From NCBI RefSeq assembly GCF_014358015.1, contig NZ_JACONV010000002.1:514033-578032 (forward strand): a stretch of DNA of 64,000 bases, written 5' to 3'. The notes beneath the pieces were generated by a model that saw nothing but the letters and a program-made list of their open reading frames with translations, was not told the origin of the DNA and did no database searches. The position numbers and the translations under genes are program-made. Position 1 is the stretch's first letter, and each line of letters starts with the position of its first letter. This document shows, in pieces, positions 9,386 through 17,369 of the stretch. This DNA is from Pseudomonas triticifolii. Lineage in GTDB: Bacteria > Pseudomonadota > Gammaproteobacteria > Pseudomonadales > Pseudomonadaceae.

Positions 9386-9943
9386 TCAGGCTTTGGTGTG
9401 GACCGCACTGGGTTTGACCCCGTTTTTTTCATCATTGCGGATTTTGCGTATATCGGGGCTGTCTCCGGATTGTGCGAAGACGTGAAGGTTCTGAATGATA
9501 TGAATGGCTCTGATGTAGTCGGGCAGTAACACATTGGCGTAAGGATCGCCCATCGACGTCTTTTCTTTCATATCGATAATGCGGCCTGCGAAGAACTCAA
9601 GTGCATTCATTTCCTTGTCCGCATTGAGCACGTTGCCTTTTTTGTCGAACTCGTCACCGGCACGGTTCAACAGTTCCGCGGTGTGATTGTCGATGAAACC
9701 GAACTTGTACAGCATCATGCCCGCCTTGCCGAGTTGCCTGGGGGTGATCTGTTCGGGATTGAAATCCTTGAACAAGGGTTTCAATTTACGTTTTTCCATT
9801 TCGAACGAGTTGAGCGCAATCGCGTTCTCGCCGACCTCCCTGAGCACCTGACTGACCTGAACGGAAGCTTTCTTGTTCTTGACCCGTGGCGGGGGTGTCT
9901 GGATTTCAAAGGGCGGAAGGTCGCCCCAGATTGATCTGGCCAT
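9386..9943 (-). CDS. Hypothetical protein, AT-rich, helical
   Basis: 185 residues with a good ribosome-binding site (GGAGA, 6 nt before ATG). No signal peptide or membrane segment is visible. The protein is charged, Lys/Glu/Asn-rich and predicted mostly helical, with a conserved-looking core from about residue 60 to 145 (ITPRQLGKAGMMLYKFG, GDPYANVLLPDYIRA). Base composition is clearly lower in GC than its neighbours, and the 235 bp upstream are very AT-rich, which suggests acquisition or relaxed selection. I do not recognise a family. It is flanked by a terminator on one side and a dehydrogenase gene on the other, so it is probably its own transcription unit. Confidence 0.65.
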   Translation of the reverse strand: MARSIWGDLPPFEIQTPPPRVKNKKASVQVSQVLREVGENAIALNSFEMEKRKLKPLFKDFNPEQITPRQLGKAGMMLYKFGFIDNHTAELLNRAGDEFDKKGNVLNADKEMNALEFFAGRIIDMKEKTSMGDPYANVLLPDYIRAIHIIQNLHVFAQSGDSPDIRKIRNDEKNGVKPSAVHTKA

Positions 9944-10178
9944 AATGTTCTCCGATTATCAAAGCGTTCAGCAGTCATATCGGAGAACGGGTGATTTAAT
10001 GAATAGCGTTAAAAAAATCCATACCTGACTTACTTGAATAACGGAAAAACCCTACAACACCATTAGATATTTCTTACTCTGAAGACAACTGACGCCTCAG
10101 GAAATATAAATATATACGTCATGCTGGATAGACCGAGGCGAAACAGTCCTGCTTCACCCGGCCTGCTATCACGGAAAC
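9944..10178. other. AT-rich intergenic region upstream of the hypothetical gene
   Basis: This 235-nt stretch contains tracts such as AAATATAAATATATA and no convincing reading frame. It must hold the promoter of the leftward hypothetical gene. I looked for an HrpL box (GGAACC-N15/16-CCAC) on the minus strand and found none. Confidence 0.5.
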
Positions 10179-11090
10179 TTACCCCACAGACTTCTGCAAA
10201 TTGGCCATCATTTCTTTCAATGCCTCGATATTGTCTGCCGGGTGTGCCGCGCCTTCAAAATCACCAATGGCCTGCCAGTGGTCGGCGACATCCTGCGGGC
10301 TGAAGCCCGCGTGAGGATCAAAACAGGCACCCAGGCTGCGCTCCCAACGAACCTTGCCGATCCAGCCGCCGCCCACTTCGAACAGGCTGCCGCTTTCCTG
10401 GCAAGACTCACTGCCCAGATACACCACCAGAGGGCTGACCAGTTCGGGCTTGAGCAACTCGAATACATTGGCCGGTATCAGGCCCTCGGTCATGCGCGTG
10501 CCGCCGGTCGGGGCGATGGCGTTGACGAATATCCGGTTCTTGCGTCCTTCCAGCGCCAGGGTACGCGTCAGGCCATACAGCCCAAGTTTTGCCGTCGCGT
10601 AGTTGGACTGCCCGAAATTGCCGTAAATGCCTGACGTTGATGACGTGAAAATAACCCGGCCAAAATTCTGCTCGCGCAGATAAGGCCATGCCGCGTGAGT
10701 GACTTTGTAGGCACCTTCCACATGCACGCGATAAACCAGGTCCCAGTCGGCGTCCTCCATCTTGGCGAAGGTCTTGTCCCGAAGAATGCCAGCGTTGTTG
10801 ACCACGACGTCGATGCGGCCGAACGCGTCCAGCGCATGCTGGACAATGTGCCCGCCGTCGGTGACCGAGTCATGGTTGGCGACCGCCGTGCCACCTGCTT
10901 CGCGAATCTCTGCCACCACACGGTCGGCAGCCGAGGCATTGGCACCTTCGCCGTGCGCCGAGCCACCCAGGTCGTTGACCACCACCCGGGCCCCGTGCTT
11001 TGCGAACAGCAGCGCATGGGCGCGCCCAAGGCCGCCACCGGCGCCTGTCACAACGACCACTTTGTCTTCAAAACGCACGGACTCGCTCAT
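10179..11090 (-). CDS. Short-chain dehydrogenase/reductase (FabG/MFE-2-like)
   Basis: The start at 11090 has a GGAG site 6 nt upstream and begins at the residue before the usual SDR nucleotide fold; a longer reading exists but lacks a site. The 303-residue product shows the cofactor motif TGAGGGLGRA, the NNAG motif, the catalytic Ser region SSTSG and YATAK. An acidic NDLGG segment after beta-2 and an insert around AHGEGANAS match the subgroup related to peroxisomal multifunctional enzyme dehydrogenases, which act on 3-hydroxyacyl-CoA. A C-terminal extension of about 50 residues follows the core. Substrate is not certain. Confidence 0.82.
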   Translation of the reverse strand: MSESVRFEDKVVVVTGAGGGLGRAHALLFAKHGARVVVNDLGGSAHGEGANASAADRVVAEIREAGGTAVANHDSVTDGGHIVQHALDAFGRIDVVVNNAGILRDKTFAKMEDADWDLVYRVHVEGAYKVTHAAWPYLREQNFGRVIFTSSTSGIYGNFGQSNYATAKLGLYGLTRTLALEGRKNRIFVNAIAPTGGTRMTEGLIPANVFELLKPELVSPLVVYLGSESCQESGSLFEVGGGWIGKVRWERSLGACFDPHAGFSPQDVADHWQAIGDFEGAAHPADNIEALKEMMANLQKSVG

Positions 11091-11201
11091 TGCTGGCTCC
11101 ACTGGCAGAGGAATATAGGCAATGAGTGTCGTCCAGCACCGCACGCGTCACAATCAATACGGCCGCCGCTGAATGGTGCGCGATAACGCAGCGCGATAGT
11201 T

Positions 11202-11654
11202 TCAGCCCAGGTGCGTGATGAACTCGGCGAGCCATGGTTCGGCATCGCTTTCAGGCGTCACGCTCTCGCTCGCATCGAGTTGCAGCAGCGGTTGCACCTG
11301 ATTGACACCCAGCTCTGCGAACAGCTCACGCAACTGCTCGCCGCCCGCGCAGAACGTATCGCCGTAACTGGCGTCTCCCAGACCGATCACACCACCCGGC
11401 AGCCCACGCAGGGCAGCGGGCAATTGGTCCCGAAGCTGGGAGTAGATCGGCATGATGTTGTCCGGCAGCTCGCCCATTCCCGTGGTCGAGGTCACCGCCA
11501 GCAGCGCCTGAGGCTCGAAGGCCAACAGTTCGGGCAGGGTGATACGTGGGTTGAGCAATGCCTCGTGTCCGGCCGAACGCAACAGGGCGCCAGCATGCCG
11601 GGCCACCTCTTCGGCCGATCCGTAGACCGAACCGCATATAATGGCGACTCTCAT
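11202..11654 (-). CDS. Flavodoxin (MioC-like)
   Basis: A 150-residue flavodoxin with the FMN-phosphate loop GSVYGSAEE at the N-terminus and the flavin-stacking segments TSTTGMGELPDN and GLGDASYGDTFC. It is a short-chain type resembling MioC/FldP proteins, which serve as low-potential electron carriers. It lies just upstream of the SDR gene and in the same direction, and diverges from the LOV photoreceptor gene with about 150 nt between them. The redox partner is unknown. Confidence 0.88.
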   Translation of the reverse strand: MRVAIICGSVYGSAEEVARHAGALLRSAGHEALLNPRITLPELLAFEPQALLAVTSTTGMGELPDNIMPIYSQLRDQLPAALRGLPGGVIGLGDASYGDTFCAGGEQLRELFAELGVNQVQPLLQLDASESVTPESDAEPWLAEFITHLG

Positions 11655-11806
11655 GACTCATCCTTTGGCAGTTTGAAAAAGGGCGACAGTATGCCCCAGG
11701 CATGGACGTCATTTCAGCCCTGTCCAGTCAGGCATGACAACGTGACTCGCACTCTGGCCGCTCGCGGCTCTAGAATGTAGCGCTGAACTATCAGGACGGG
11801 TACGCG

Positions 11807-12262
11807 ATGATCAGTGCAACCTTGCTGCAACAGGTAATAGACGCTTCGACCGACGGTATCGTCGTTGCCGAGCAGGAAGGTGAAGACACCATCCTGATCT
11901 ATGCCAATAAGGGCTTTACCGCGCTCACCGGTTACTCCCCGGAGGAAGTCCTCTATCAGGACTGTCGATTTCTCCAGGCAACCGACAGCCAGCCCGAGGC
12001 ACTTGAGGCGATCCATAACGCAATACGCGACGGTCAGTCTTGCCGTCAGATCCTGCGCAACTACCGCAAGGACGGCGGTACGTTCTGGAACGAGCTGTCT
12101 ATCACGCCGGTGCGCAACGAAGCCGACCAGTTGATGTATTACATCGGCATTCAGAAAGATGTCACCACGCAGGTGCAGAATGAGCAACGAATCGAAGAAC
12201 TTGTGAAACAGTTGGCAGAGGCCAGGGCAGAAATTGAAGCACTGAAAGCGGGAAATAGCTGA
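11807..12262 (+). CDS. Short LOV blue-light photoreceptor (PpSB-LOV type)
   Basis: 151 residues consisting of a single PAS/LOV core with short N- and C-terminal helices and no effector domain. The photoactive motif appears as YQDCRFLQ, with the cysteine that forms the flavin adduct; P. putida PpSB1-LOV has the same YQDCRFLQ variant of the usual GxNCRFLQ. Other LOV landmarks are GIVVAE, YANKGFTALTGYS, RNYRKDGGTFWNELSITPV and GIQKDVT. A C-terminal heptad-like helix suggests dimerisation. A good ribosome site (AGGACGGG) precedes ATG. In P. putida such proteins act together with adjacent PplR regulators in light-induced transcription, and a PplR-like gene lies 0.7 kb downstream. Confidence 0.92.
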   Translation: MISATLLQQVIDASTDGIVVAEQEGEDTILIYANKGFTALTGYSPEEVLYQDCRFLQATDSQPEALEAIHNAIRDGQSCRQILRNYRKDGGTFWNELSITPVRNEADQLMYYIGIQKDVTTQVQNEQRIEELVKQLAEARAEIEALKAGNS

Positions 12263-12339
12263 AAATACGACGAGCGGCAGGAACGTCATGCGGATCCAAT
12301 GGTCTTTTTCTTCAATTACCGGTTAGTCCGAGTTACGCC

Positions 12340-12942
12340 ATGCAACCTGATTCACTCCTCACGCAAGCTGAACTGGATTTCATCCAGGGCATGCAGCGCA
12401 ACCCCAAACTGAACGTGCGTGACAGCACGCGCAGTCTGCTGGTCAACGGCGGCGTGCAGATCCAGGATTTGTTGACGCGCCTGGCGGCTCATGAGCAGGT
12501 GACCATCCACGCCCAGTTCAAGAACCAGCAGATGAATTTCCCGCTGCATCTGGTGGAAGATGAATTTCACGCGCTGCACCTTGAACTGGGCGCGCCCAGC
12601 ATTTTCGAGGAAGGGCCGCAGATTCGCCCATGGCGCCTTGTGCTGGAAGAGCCCGTACCACTGGAAACCGAAAAAGGCGCGCTGACGTCGCTTTGGGTTC
12701 ATGAACTTTCGTTCAAGGGCGTTTTGCTGGAATGCCGAAAGCAGCGCAAGCTGCCGAAGCACTTTGTTGCCTGGTTCAATCCGCCGGGGCTGGTGCCGAT
12801 CGCCATGCGCGGCAAGCTCGAACGCCTCAAGGACAATAACATCGGGGCCTATCGCCTAAGTCAAAACAAGGAAGATGCAGAGCGATTGCGCCAGTACATT
12901 TTGCAGGAACACCAGCGCATACACCCCGCCTTGCACGGCTAA
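12340..12942 (+). CDS. YcgR/PilZ-like protein with degenerate c-di-GMP motif
   Basis: 200 residues. The N-terminal half (residues 20-95) resembles the beta-rich flagellar-brake N-domain. The second half has strand spacing typical of PilZ, with HELSFKGVLLE at about residue 127 standing where PilZ has (D/N)xSxxG. The upstream RxxxR that contacts c-di-GMP is absent: the equivalent stretch reads PWRLVLEEPV. If the fold assignment is right, this is a non-canonical PilZ that probably does not bind c-di-GMP in the usual way. It sits between the LOV gene and the convergent MerR gene. Assignment is by pattern only. Confidence 0.5.
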   Translation: MQPDSLLTQAELDFIQGMQRNPKLNVRDSTRSLLVNGGVQIQDLLTRLAAHEQVTIHAQFKNQQMNFPLHLVEDEFHALHLELGAPSIFEEGPQIRPWRLVLEEPVPLETEKGALTSLWVHELSFKGVLLECRKQRKLPKHFVAWFNPPGLVPIAMRGKLERLKDNNIGAYRLSQNKEDAERLRQYILQEHQRIHPALHG

Positions 12943-12964
12943 ACGCTCGCCCTTCTCCCCACGC

Positions 12965-13927
12965 TTATGTGTCCATCACACCGGCCATGAACCGCCTCAA
13001 CTGTTGCCGCATGGAATGACCGTCACTGCCCAGACAGCCAATGACGGACCCTGCGAGCTCTTCGCCCGCAAGATGCGCCGCTTCGCCAGCCAGTAACACC
13101 GGGCAGTCGATCGCCAGCGCCAGTCGAATCAGACGCGCGGGAAATCCTGTGGCCGGCGGGCTATTGGAAAACAGCACGAGCGCTGCTGGCTTGATCCTGT
13201 TGCACACCAGGCCAAGCTCCTCGAAAGGCTGGCCGACAGGCAATACCCGAACGCTGTGCCCGGAACTGCCCATCAGCAATCCCGCCACCCATAACTCAAG
13301 CGCCCAGCCCTGTTCGGGCAGGCCGGCAAGTAGCACACAGGACGTACCTGGCTCGATTGCCATCTGCAAACGTTGCTGAACACGGCTCTGCAGGAATGCG
13401 TCGAGGAACAGCCATTCACTGGTACACCCGAACGTATCCTTATCCAGCAGCAGGTCGCGCCAGATCGGCATGAGAATGTCTTCGAACACCACCGTCAACG
13501 AGCAGGTGGAAAACACCTGCCCATACACCTGCTCAAGTCGATGCTCATCGAACCGTCCGATGGCTTCACGCAACATCGCCTGCCAACGGGCCCGGTCGGT
13601 TAGCGATATCGGGTCGAGTGACGTATCGGACTGAACAGGGGCGTTCTCGGTACGCGCCAGCATCCTGCTCACTTTGCTGACCGCAACGCCGCGCTCTGTC
13701 CAGGCCAGGATACGACGCACGGTCTCGATATCCGACGACGAATAAAGACGATGCCCACTTGCAGTGCGCGTGGGCTGAATCAACCCATAGCGACGCTCCC
13801 AGGCACGCAGCGTGACCGGGTTGATGCCCGTCAGCCGGGCAACTTCACGAATGGGAAACAGCTCTTTGTATTTGAAATCGGGGTCGGGATCCTTTCCGAC
13901 AATACTGTCATGGGTGGAATGGCTCAT
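12965..13927 (-). CDS. MerR regulator of the LitR/CarH family, class II (PplR-like)
   Basis: About 320 residues. The N-terminal MerR winged helix is seen as FPIREVARLTGINPVTLRAWERRYG and HRLYSSSDIE, the signature of the CarH/LitR branch. The C-terminal 200 residues match the helix bundle plus B12-binding fold. The light-sensing ligands look lost: the usual Glu-His pair reads SEW, and the lower-axial His motif is replaced by PEQGWALEL. This is the class II type, which in P. putida (PplR1-3) works without B12 and with a LOV protein. The start is uncertain: ATG at 13927 or in-frame GTG at 13939, neither with a clear ribosome site. A near-consensus PplR box lies 0.9 kb away before folM. Confidence 0.85.
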   Translation of the reverse strand: MSHSTHDSIVGKDPDPDFKYKELFPIREVARLTGINPVTLRAWERRYGLIQPTRTASGHRLYSSSDIETVRRILAWTERGVAVSKVSRMLARTENAPVQSDTSLDPISLTDRARWQAMLREAIGRFDEHRLEQVYGQVFSTCSLTVVFEDILMPIWRDLLLDKDTFGCTSEWLFLDAFLQSRVQQRLQMAIEPGTSCVLLAGLPEQGWALELWVAGLLMGSSGHSVRVLPVGQPFEELGLVCNRIKPAALVLFSNSPPATGFPARLIRLALAIDCPVLLAGEAAHLAGEELAGSVIGCLGSDGHSMRQQLRRFMAGVMDT

Positions 13928-14160
13928 ACCGATCGTCACTTATTAGCGTGCCCCACATTGTAAACAGCCTCATCGAGAGGTCTATTTCGGCAACCTTAAG
14001 GTCTGAGTCCCGTGACCTGTCATAAAGTTCTACTTGTTTTAACGGGATTCGGGAATAATCCTTGCTTGCTTCTGACTGAAGCTGACGCGGCCCACCACCC
14101 CGGTGCCCTGTCATGTGACCTCCCTATCCGGGAATCTCACGCCTCTACCGGAGATACACA

Positions 14161-14730
14161 ATGTCTACCTCACCCGTCACGCTGATGGTCGCGCGCCGTG
14201 TTGCCCATGGCCGCTATCAAGAGTTGATCGCCTGGCTGCATGAGGGCGAACAACTGGCTACCGACTTTCCCGGCTACCTCGGCTCCGGCGTGCTGGCTCC
14301 TCCGCCGGGAGACGATGAATTCCAGATTATCTTCCGCTTTGCCGACGAGCAGACCATGCACACCTGGGAGCATTCCGCGTCGCGACGCTCCTGGCTGGTG
14401 CGCGGCAGTGGTCTCTTTGCCCAACCCTCAGAGCATCGAGTGAGCGGCATAGACGGATGGTTCGGAACTGCCGATCAACGCCCGCCACGCTGGAAACAGG
14501 CCGTCGCGATATGGCTTGCCTTCTTCCCGGTGTCGTTGATCTTCAACTTTCTGCTGGGCCCACTGCTCAATCATCTTGATCTGCTGCCACGCATCATGAT
14601 CAGCACAGCCGTGCTGACGCCGCTGATGGTGTACCTGTTCATCCCGCTGTCCACACGCCTGCTCGCCCGCTGGCTGCAGAACTCGCCAGCCCCGGCTGCA
14701 CGCAGAACGCACTCCGCCTCCTCCCGATAA
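14161..14730 (+). CDS. Antibiotic-biosynthesis-monooxygenase-fold membrane protein
   Basis: 189 residues with a good GGAG site. Residues 1-100 have the ferredoxin-like ABM fold pattern (VTLMVARRV, FPGYLGSGVL, FQIIFRFADEQT), a small cofactor-free monooxygenase or quinol-type domain. Residues 115-170 form two transmembrane helices (AIWLAFFPVSLIFNFLLG; ISTAVLTPLMVYLF), with a basic tail. The membrane tether plus ABM domain is common in Pseudomonas proteins of unknown substrate. It is transcribed divergently from the PplR-like gene and is followed by the folM promoter region, so it could share light control, but I see no clear PplR box before it. Confidence 0.75.
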   Translation: MSTSPVTLMVARRVAHGRYQELIAWLHEGEQLATDFPGYLGSGVLAPPPGDDEFQIIFRFADEQTMHTWEHSASRRSWLVRGSGLFAQPSEHRVSGIDGWFGTADQRPPRWKQAVAIWLAFFPVSLIFNFLLGPLLNHLDLLPRIMISTAVLTPLMVYLFIPLSTRLLARWLQNSPAPAARRTHSASSR

Positions 14731-14739
14731 CCGCGACAA

Positions 14740-14772
14740 GACCTGTACAGGATTCACAAATCGGTACAGGTC
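14740..14772. promoter_or_regulatory. Inverted repeat containing TGTACA
   Basis: The 9-bp perfect arms GACCTGTAC and GTACAGGTC are separated by 15 nt. No T-run follows either arm, so a terminator is unlikely. Each arm overlaps a TGTACA-like hexamer (TGTACA-N13-GGTACA as a direct repeat), close to the half-site of the PplR box 92 nt downstream. It may be a second regulatory site for folM. Confidence 0.45.
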
Positions 14773-14863
14773 CTGCCACGTCGCAAAAACCGATCAAACC
14801 CTTATTTTCGCCCGGCAGACGCGCCATTCGCACAATGAGCGGCAGTCTTGTGGCAATCAGGGT

Positions 14864-14887
14864 TGTACAAAAAAATTCTCTGGTATA
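14864..14887 (+). promoter_or_regulatory. Candidate PplR (class II LitR) operator upstream of folM
   Basis: The sequence is TGTACA-N12-GGTATA. The direct-repeat consensus reported for P. putida PplR1, as I recall it, is T(G/A)TACA-N12-TGTA(C/T)A; the match is 11 of 12 positions with exact spacing. It lies 93 nt before the proposed folM start. A TTGTAC/TATAAG pair overlapping it could be part of the promoter. folE is among the light-induced genes known in P. putida. Confidence 0.7.
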
Positions 14888-14979
14888 AGTTTACCGTCAG
14901 TCTGGACAACATTTTGAAGCAGGTTGTTTTCCGACTGGATTGCAGATGCCCTCTCACCAACCCGATGCGTGAACTGCCG

Positions 14980-15690
14980 ATGGACATTTCTTCTGCCCCG
15001 ATCCTGATCACCGGCGCCAGCCAGCGTGTGGGTCTGCATTGCGCACAGCGTCTACTGGAGCAAGGGCAGCCGGTCATCATCAGCTACCGCAGCGAGCGGC
15101 CGAGTGTCGATGAGCTGCGTCGGGCAGGCGCTGTCGCCCTCAAGGGTGATTTCGCGACCGAAGCGGGCATCATGGCGTTTATCGCCGAGCTGAAAAACCA
15201 TACCGACCGTCTGCGTGCCATCGTGCACAACGCTTCCGAATGGCTGACGGAAACGCCAGGCGAGGAAGCGGAACAATTTGCCCGCATGTTCAGCGTACAC
15301 ATGCTTGCGCCTTATCTGATCAACCTGCACTGCGCGCCGTTGCTGCACGCCAGCGAGGTGGCCGACATCGTTCACATCAGCGACGACGTCACGCGCAAAG
15401 GCAGCAGCAAGCACATCGCGTATTGCGCCAGCAAGGCAGGCCTGGAAAGCCTGACACTGTCATTCGCCGCTCGGCTCGCGCCGCGCATCAAGGTCAATGG
15501 CATTGCTCCGGCACTGCTGATGTTCCAACCCAAGGACGACGCAGCATATCGCGCCAAAGCCCTCGCCAAGTCGGCGCTGGGCATAGAGCCTGGTGCAGAA
15601 GTGATCTACCAGAGCCTGCGCTACCTTCTGGACAGCACTTATGTCACCGGCACAACACTGACCGTAAACGGCGGACGGCACGTCAAGTAG
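14980..15690 (+). CDS. folM: Dihydromonapterin reductase FolM
   Basis: A 236-residue SDR, starting where FolM proteins start (about ten residues before ILITG); ATG at 14965 is an alternative and neither has a strong ribosome site. It has the NADPH motif TGASQRVG typical of FolM/pteridine reductases, an Arg after beta-2 (SYRSERPS) for NADPH preference, the HNASEW segment and the catalytic YCASK. FolM reduces dihydromonapterin to tetrahydromonapterin, the cofactor used by Pseudomonas phenylalanine hydroxylase. It heads an operon with folE (21 nt gap) and folX, which supply its substrate. Confidence 0.92.
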   Translation: MDISSAPILITGASQRVGLHCAQRLLEQGQPVIISYRSERPSVDELRRAGAVALKGDFATEAGIMAFIAELKNHTDRLRAIVHNASEWLTETPGEEAEQFARMFSVHMLAPYLINLHCAPLLHASEVADIVHISDDVTRKGSSKHIAYCASKAGLESLTLSFAARLAPRIKVNGIAPALLMFQPKDDAAYRAKALAKSALGIEPGAEVIYQSLRYLLDSTYVTGTTLTVNGGRHVK

Positions 15691-15711
15691 GCCGCCCCGA
15701 GGATCAATCTG

Positions 15712-16275
15712 ATGAGTTTATCCCTGCCACAGCATTATCGAGACATTCTGGTCGGCCTCGGTGAAGATCCGGATCGCGAAGGTCTTCTGGACACACCAAA
15801 GCGCGCCGCCAAGGCGATGCAGTACCTGTGTCATGGCTACACCCAGAGCGTTGAAGAAATCGTCAACGGCGCCCTGTTCGCGTCAGACAACGATGAAATG
15901 GTCATCGTCCAGAACATCGAGCTGTACTCGTTGTGCGAACACCACCTGCTGCCCTTCATCGGCAAGGCCCACGTCGCTTACATTCCGACCGGCAAGGTGG
16001 TGGGTCTGTCCAAGATCGCACGCATCGTGGACATGTTCGCCCGGCGCCTGCAGATTCAGGAGAACCTGACGCGCCAGATCGCCGAGGCGATCCGGGACGT
16101 GACCGGTGCGTCCGGCGTGGCTGTTGTGATCGAGGCCAAGCACATGTGCATGATGATGCGCGGTGTCGAAAAGCAGAACTCGACCATGAACACTTCGGTC
16201 ATGCTGGGTGCTTTTCGCGAATCGAGCACGACGCGCATGGAGTTCCTGCAACTGATCGGAAGGAGCAAAGAGTAA
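15712..16275 (+). CDS. folE: GTP cyclohydrolase I
   Basis: 187 residues, a full-length bacterial FolE without the long N-terminal extension. The zinc ligands Cys75, His78 and Cys146 are all present (SLCEHHLLP and HMCMMMRG), as is the conserved VVGLSKIAR segment. The enzyme converts GTP to 7,8-dihydroneopterin triphosphate. Being between folM and folX, this copy is dedicated to tetrahydromonapterin rather than to general folate synthesis. The stop overlaps the folX start by one base. A candidate light-responsive operator precedes the operon, consistent with photoinduction of folE in P. putida. Confidence 0.96.
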   Translation: MSLSLPQHYRDILVGLGEDPDREGLLDTPKRAAKAMQYLCHGYTQSVEEIVNGALFASDNDEMVIVQNIELYSLCEHHLLPFIGKAHVAYIPTGKVVGLSKIARIVDMFARRLQIQENLTRQIAEAIRDVTGASGVAVVIEAKHMCMMMRGVEKQNSTMNTSVMLGAFRESSTTRMEFLQLIGRSKE

Positions 16276-16646
16276 TGGCACGCCTGGAACCCGGCACCGC
16301 ACGCATTCGCGTCAAGGACCTGCGCCTGCGCACCTTCATTGGCATCAATGAAGACGAGATCCTCAACAAGCAGGACGTGTTGATCAACCTGACGATTCTG
16401 TATGCAGCTCAGGAAGCGGTCCGCGACAACGATATCGAACACGCGCTCAACTACCGCACTATCACCAAGGCGATCATTCAGCATGTGGAAGGCAATCGCT
16501 TTGCATTGCTGGAAAGATTGACCCAGGAAGTGCTCGATCTGGTGATGACCCATCAGGCCGTGACGTACGCTGAAGTGGAAGTCGACAAGCCGCATGCGCT
16601 GCGTTTTGCCGAGTCAGTCTCGATCACGCTCGCCGGTCAACGCTGA
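16275..16646 (+). CDS. folX: Dihydroneopterin triphosphate 2'-epimerase FolX
   Basis: 123 residues, starting at the ATG that overlaps the folE stop (TAATG) with an AAGGAGC ribosome site inside folE. It belongs to the dihydroneopterin aldolase/epimerase fold: [18 protein letters not shown] at the N-terminus, NYRTITKAI in the middle and [13 protein letters not shown] near the end. FolX epimerises dihydroneopterin triphosphate to the monapterin form. With FolE and FolM it completes the route to tetrahydromonapterin. Translational coupling with folE is evident. Confidence 0.93.
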   Translation: MARLEPGTARIRVKDLRLRTFIGINEDEILNKQDVLINLTILYAAQEAVRDNDIEHALNYRTITKAIIQHVEGNRFALLERLTQEVLDLVMTHQAVTYAEVEVDKPHALRFAESVSITLAGQR

Positions 16647-16690
16647 AACTCTTATCATGACGCGACTTTACTGACTGAAAAGAGCCCGTC

Positions 16691-16987
16691 ATGACCGAGC
16701 AAGAACGCCTCGAACTCGAAGCCGCCGCCTTTCGCCGACTGGTCGCGCATCTGGACAGCCGCAAGGATGTCCAGAACATCGACTTGATGAACCTGTCCGG
16801 CTTCTGCCGCAACTGCCTGTCCAAATGGTACAAGGCCGCCGCAGACGAAAAACACATCGACATCAGCCTCGATGACGCCCGTGAAGTGGTCTACGGCATG
16901 CCGTACAGCGAGTGGAAAGCTCACTACCAGAAAGAAGCCAGCGCCGAGCAACAGGCTGCCTTCAGTAAGGAACCCAAGCATGACTGA
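16691..16987 (+). CDS. DUF1244 family protein
   Basis: 98 residues with the DUF1244 pattern: AAAFRRLVAHLDSRKDVQNID, then NLSGFCRNCLSKWY with a paired-cysteine motif and GMPYSEWKAHYQ. No membrane segment. The family is conserved in proteobacteria and has no established function. It follows folX by 44 nt and overlaps the HopJ-family gene by 8 nt, so it belongs to the pterin operon. The C-x-x-C motif could bind a metal or a redox partner; this is speculative. Confidence 0.88.
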   Translation: MTEQERLELEAAAFRRLVAHLDSRKDVQNIDLMNLSGFCRNCLSKWYKAAADEKHIDISLDDAREVVYGMPYSEWKAHYQKEASAEQQAAFSKEPKHD

Positions 16988-17321
16988 CCTGAACACCCTG
17001 CGCACACAGCTGCGCAGCGGCGAACACGCTTTCGCTGACACCCTGGCTTTCATCGCCGATACGTATGACTACCAGCCACAAGCATTCCGTAATGGCGACG
17101 TCGACAACGCATCGGGCCAGAACGAAGGCTCGTGCAAGACCCTGGGCATGGCCCTGCTGGAAGGCCTGAGCGACGAAGAAGCGTTACTCGCATTCGGCGA
17201 ACACTACCGTTCGGTAGTCGCTACGCCAGAGGGCAGCGACCACGGCAACATTCGCGCCCTGATCAAGCACGGCCTGGCAGGCGTGAAGTTCGAAGGTGAA
17301 CCGCTGAAACGTAAAGGCTGA
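16980..17321 (+). CDS. HopJ-family protein
   Basis: 113 residues of the HopJ family, seen in segments such as FADTLAFIADTYDYQPQAFRNG, NASGQNEGSCKTLGMALLEGL and ALLAFGEHYRSV. The family name comes from a P. syringae type III effector candidate, but members are widespread in bacteria without type III secretion and even in algae and plants, so a housekeeping role is likelier here. The ATG lies inside the DUF1244 gene, 8 nt before its stop, which indicates translational coupling. No HrpL box is near. Placement behind folX suggests a link to pterin metabolism. Confidence 0.85.
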   Translation: MTDLNTLRTQLRSGEHAFADTLAFIADTYDYQPQAFRNGDVDNASGQNEGSCKTLGMALLEGLSDEEALLAFGEHYRSVVATPEGSDHGNIRALIKHGLAGVKFEGEPLKRKG

Positions 17322-17369
17322 AACAGCCGGCTACTCCGCGACAGGCCCATGGGCATATCACGCGTGCCT

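Noticed and set aside
14740..14772. Terminator for the ABM-fold gene
   Set aside because: The dyad has a 15-nt loop and no T-run, so it is better described as a possible operator.
15933..16274. Long upstream extension of folX reading through folE
   Set aside because: The upstream residues are out-of-frame folE. FolX proteins are about 120 residues and the ATG at 16275 overlaps the folE stop with a good ribosome site.
16980..17321. HopJ-family gene as a type III effector
   Set aside because: The family is widespread beyond Hrp bacteria, there is no HrpL box, and the gene is translationally coupled to DUF1244 in a pterin operon.
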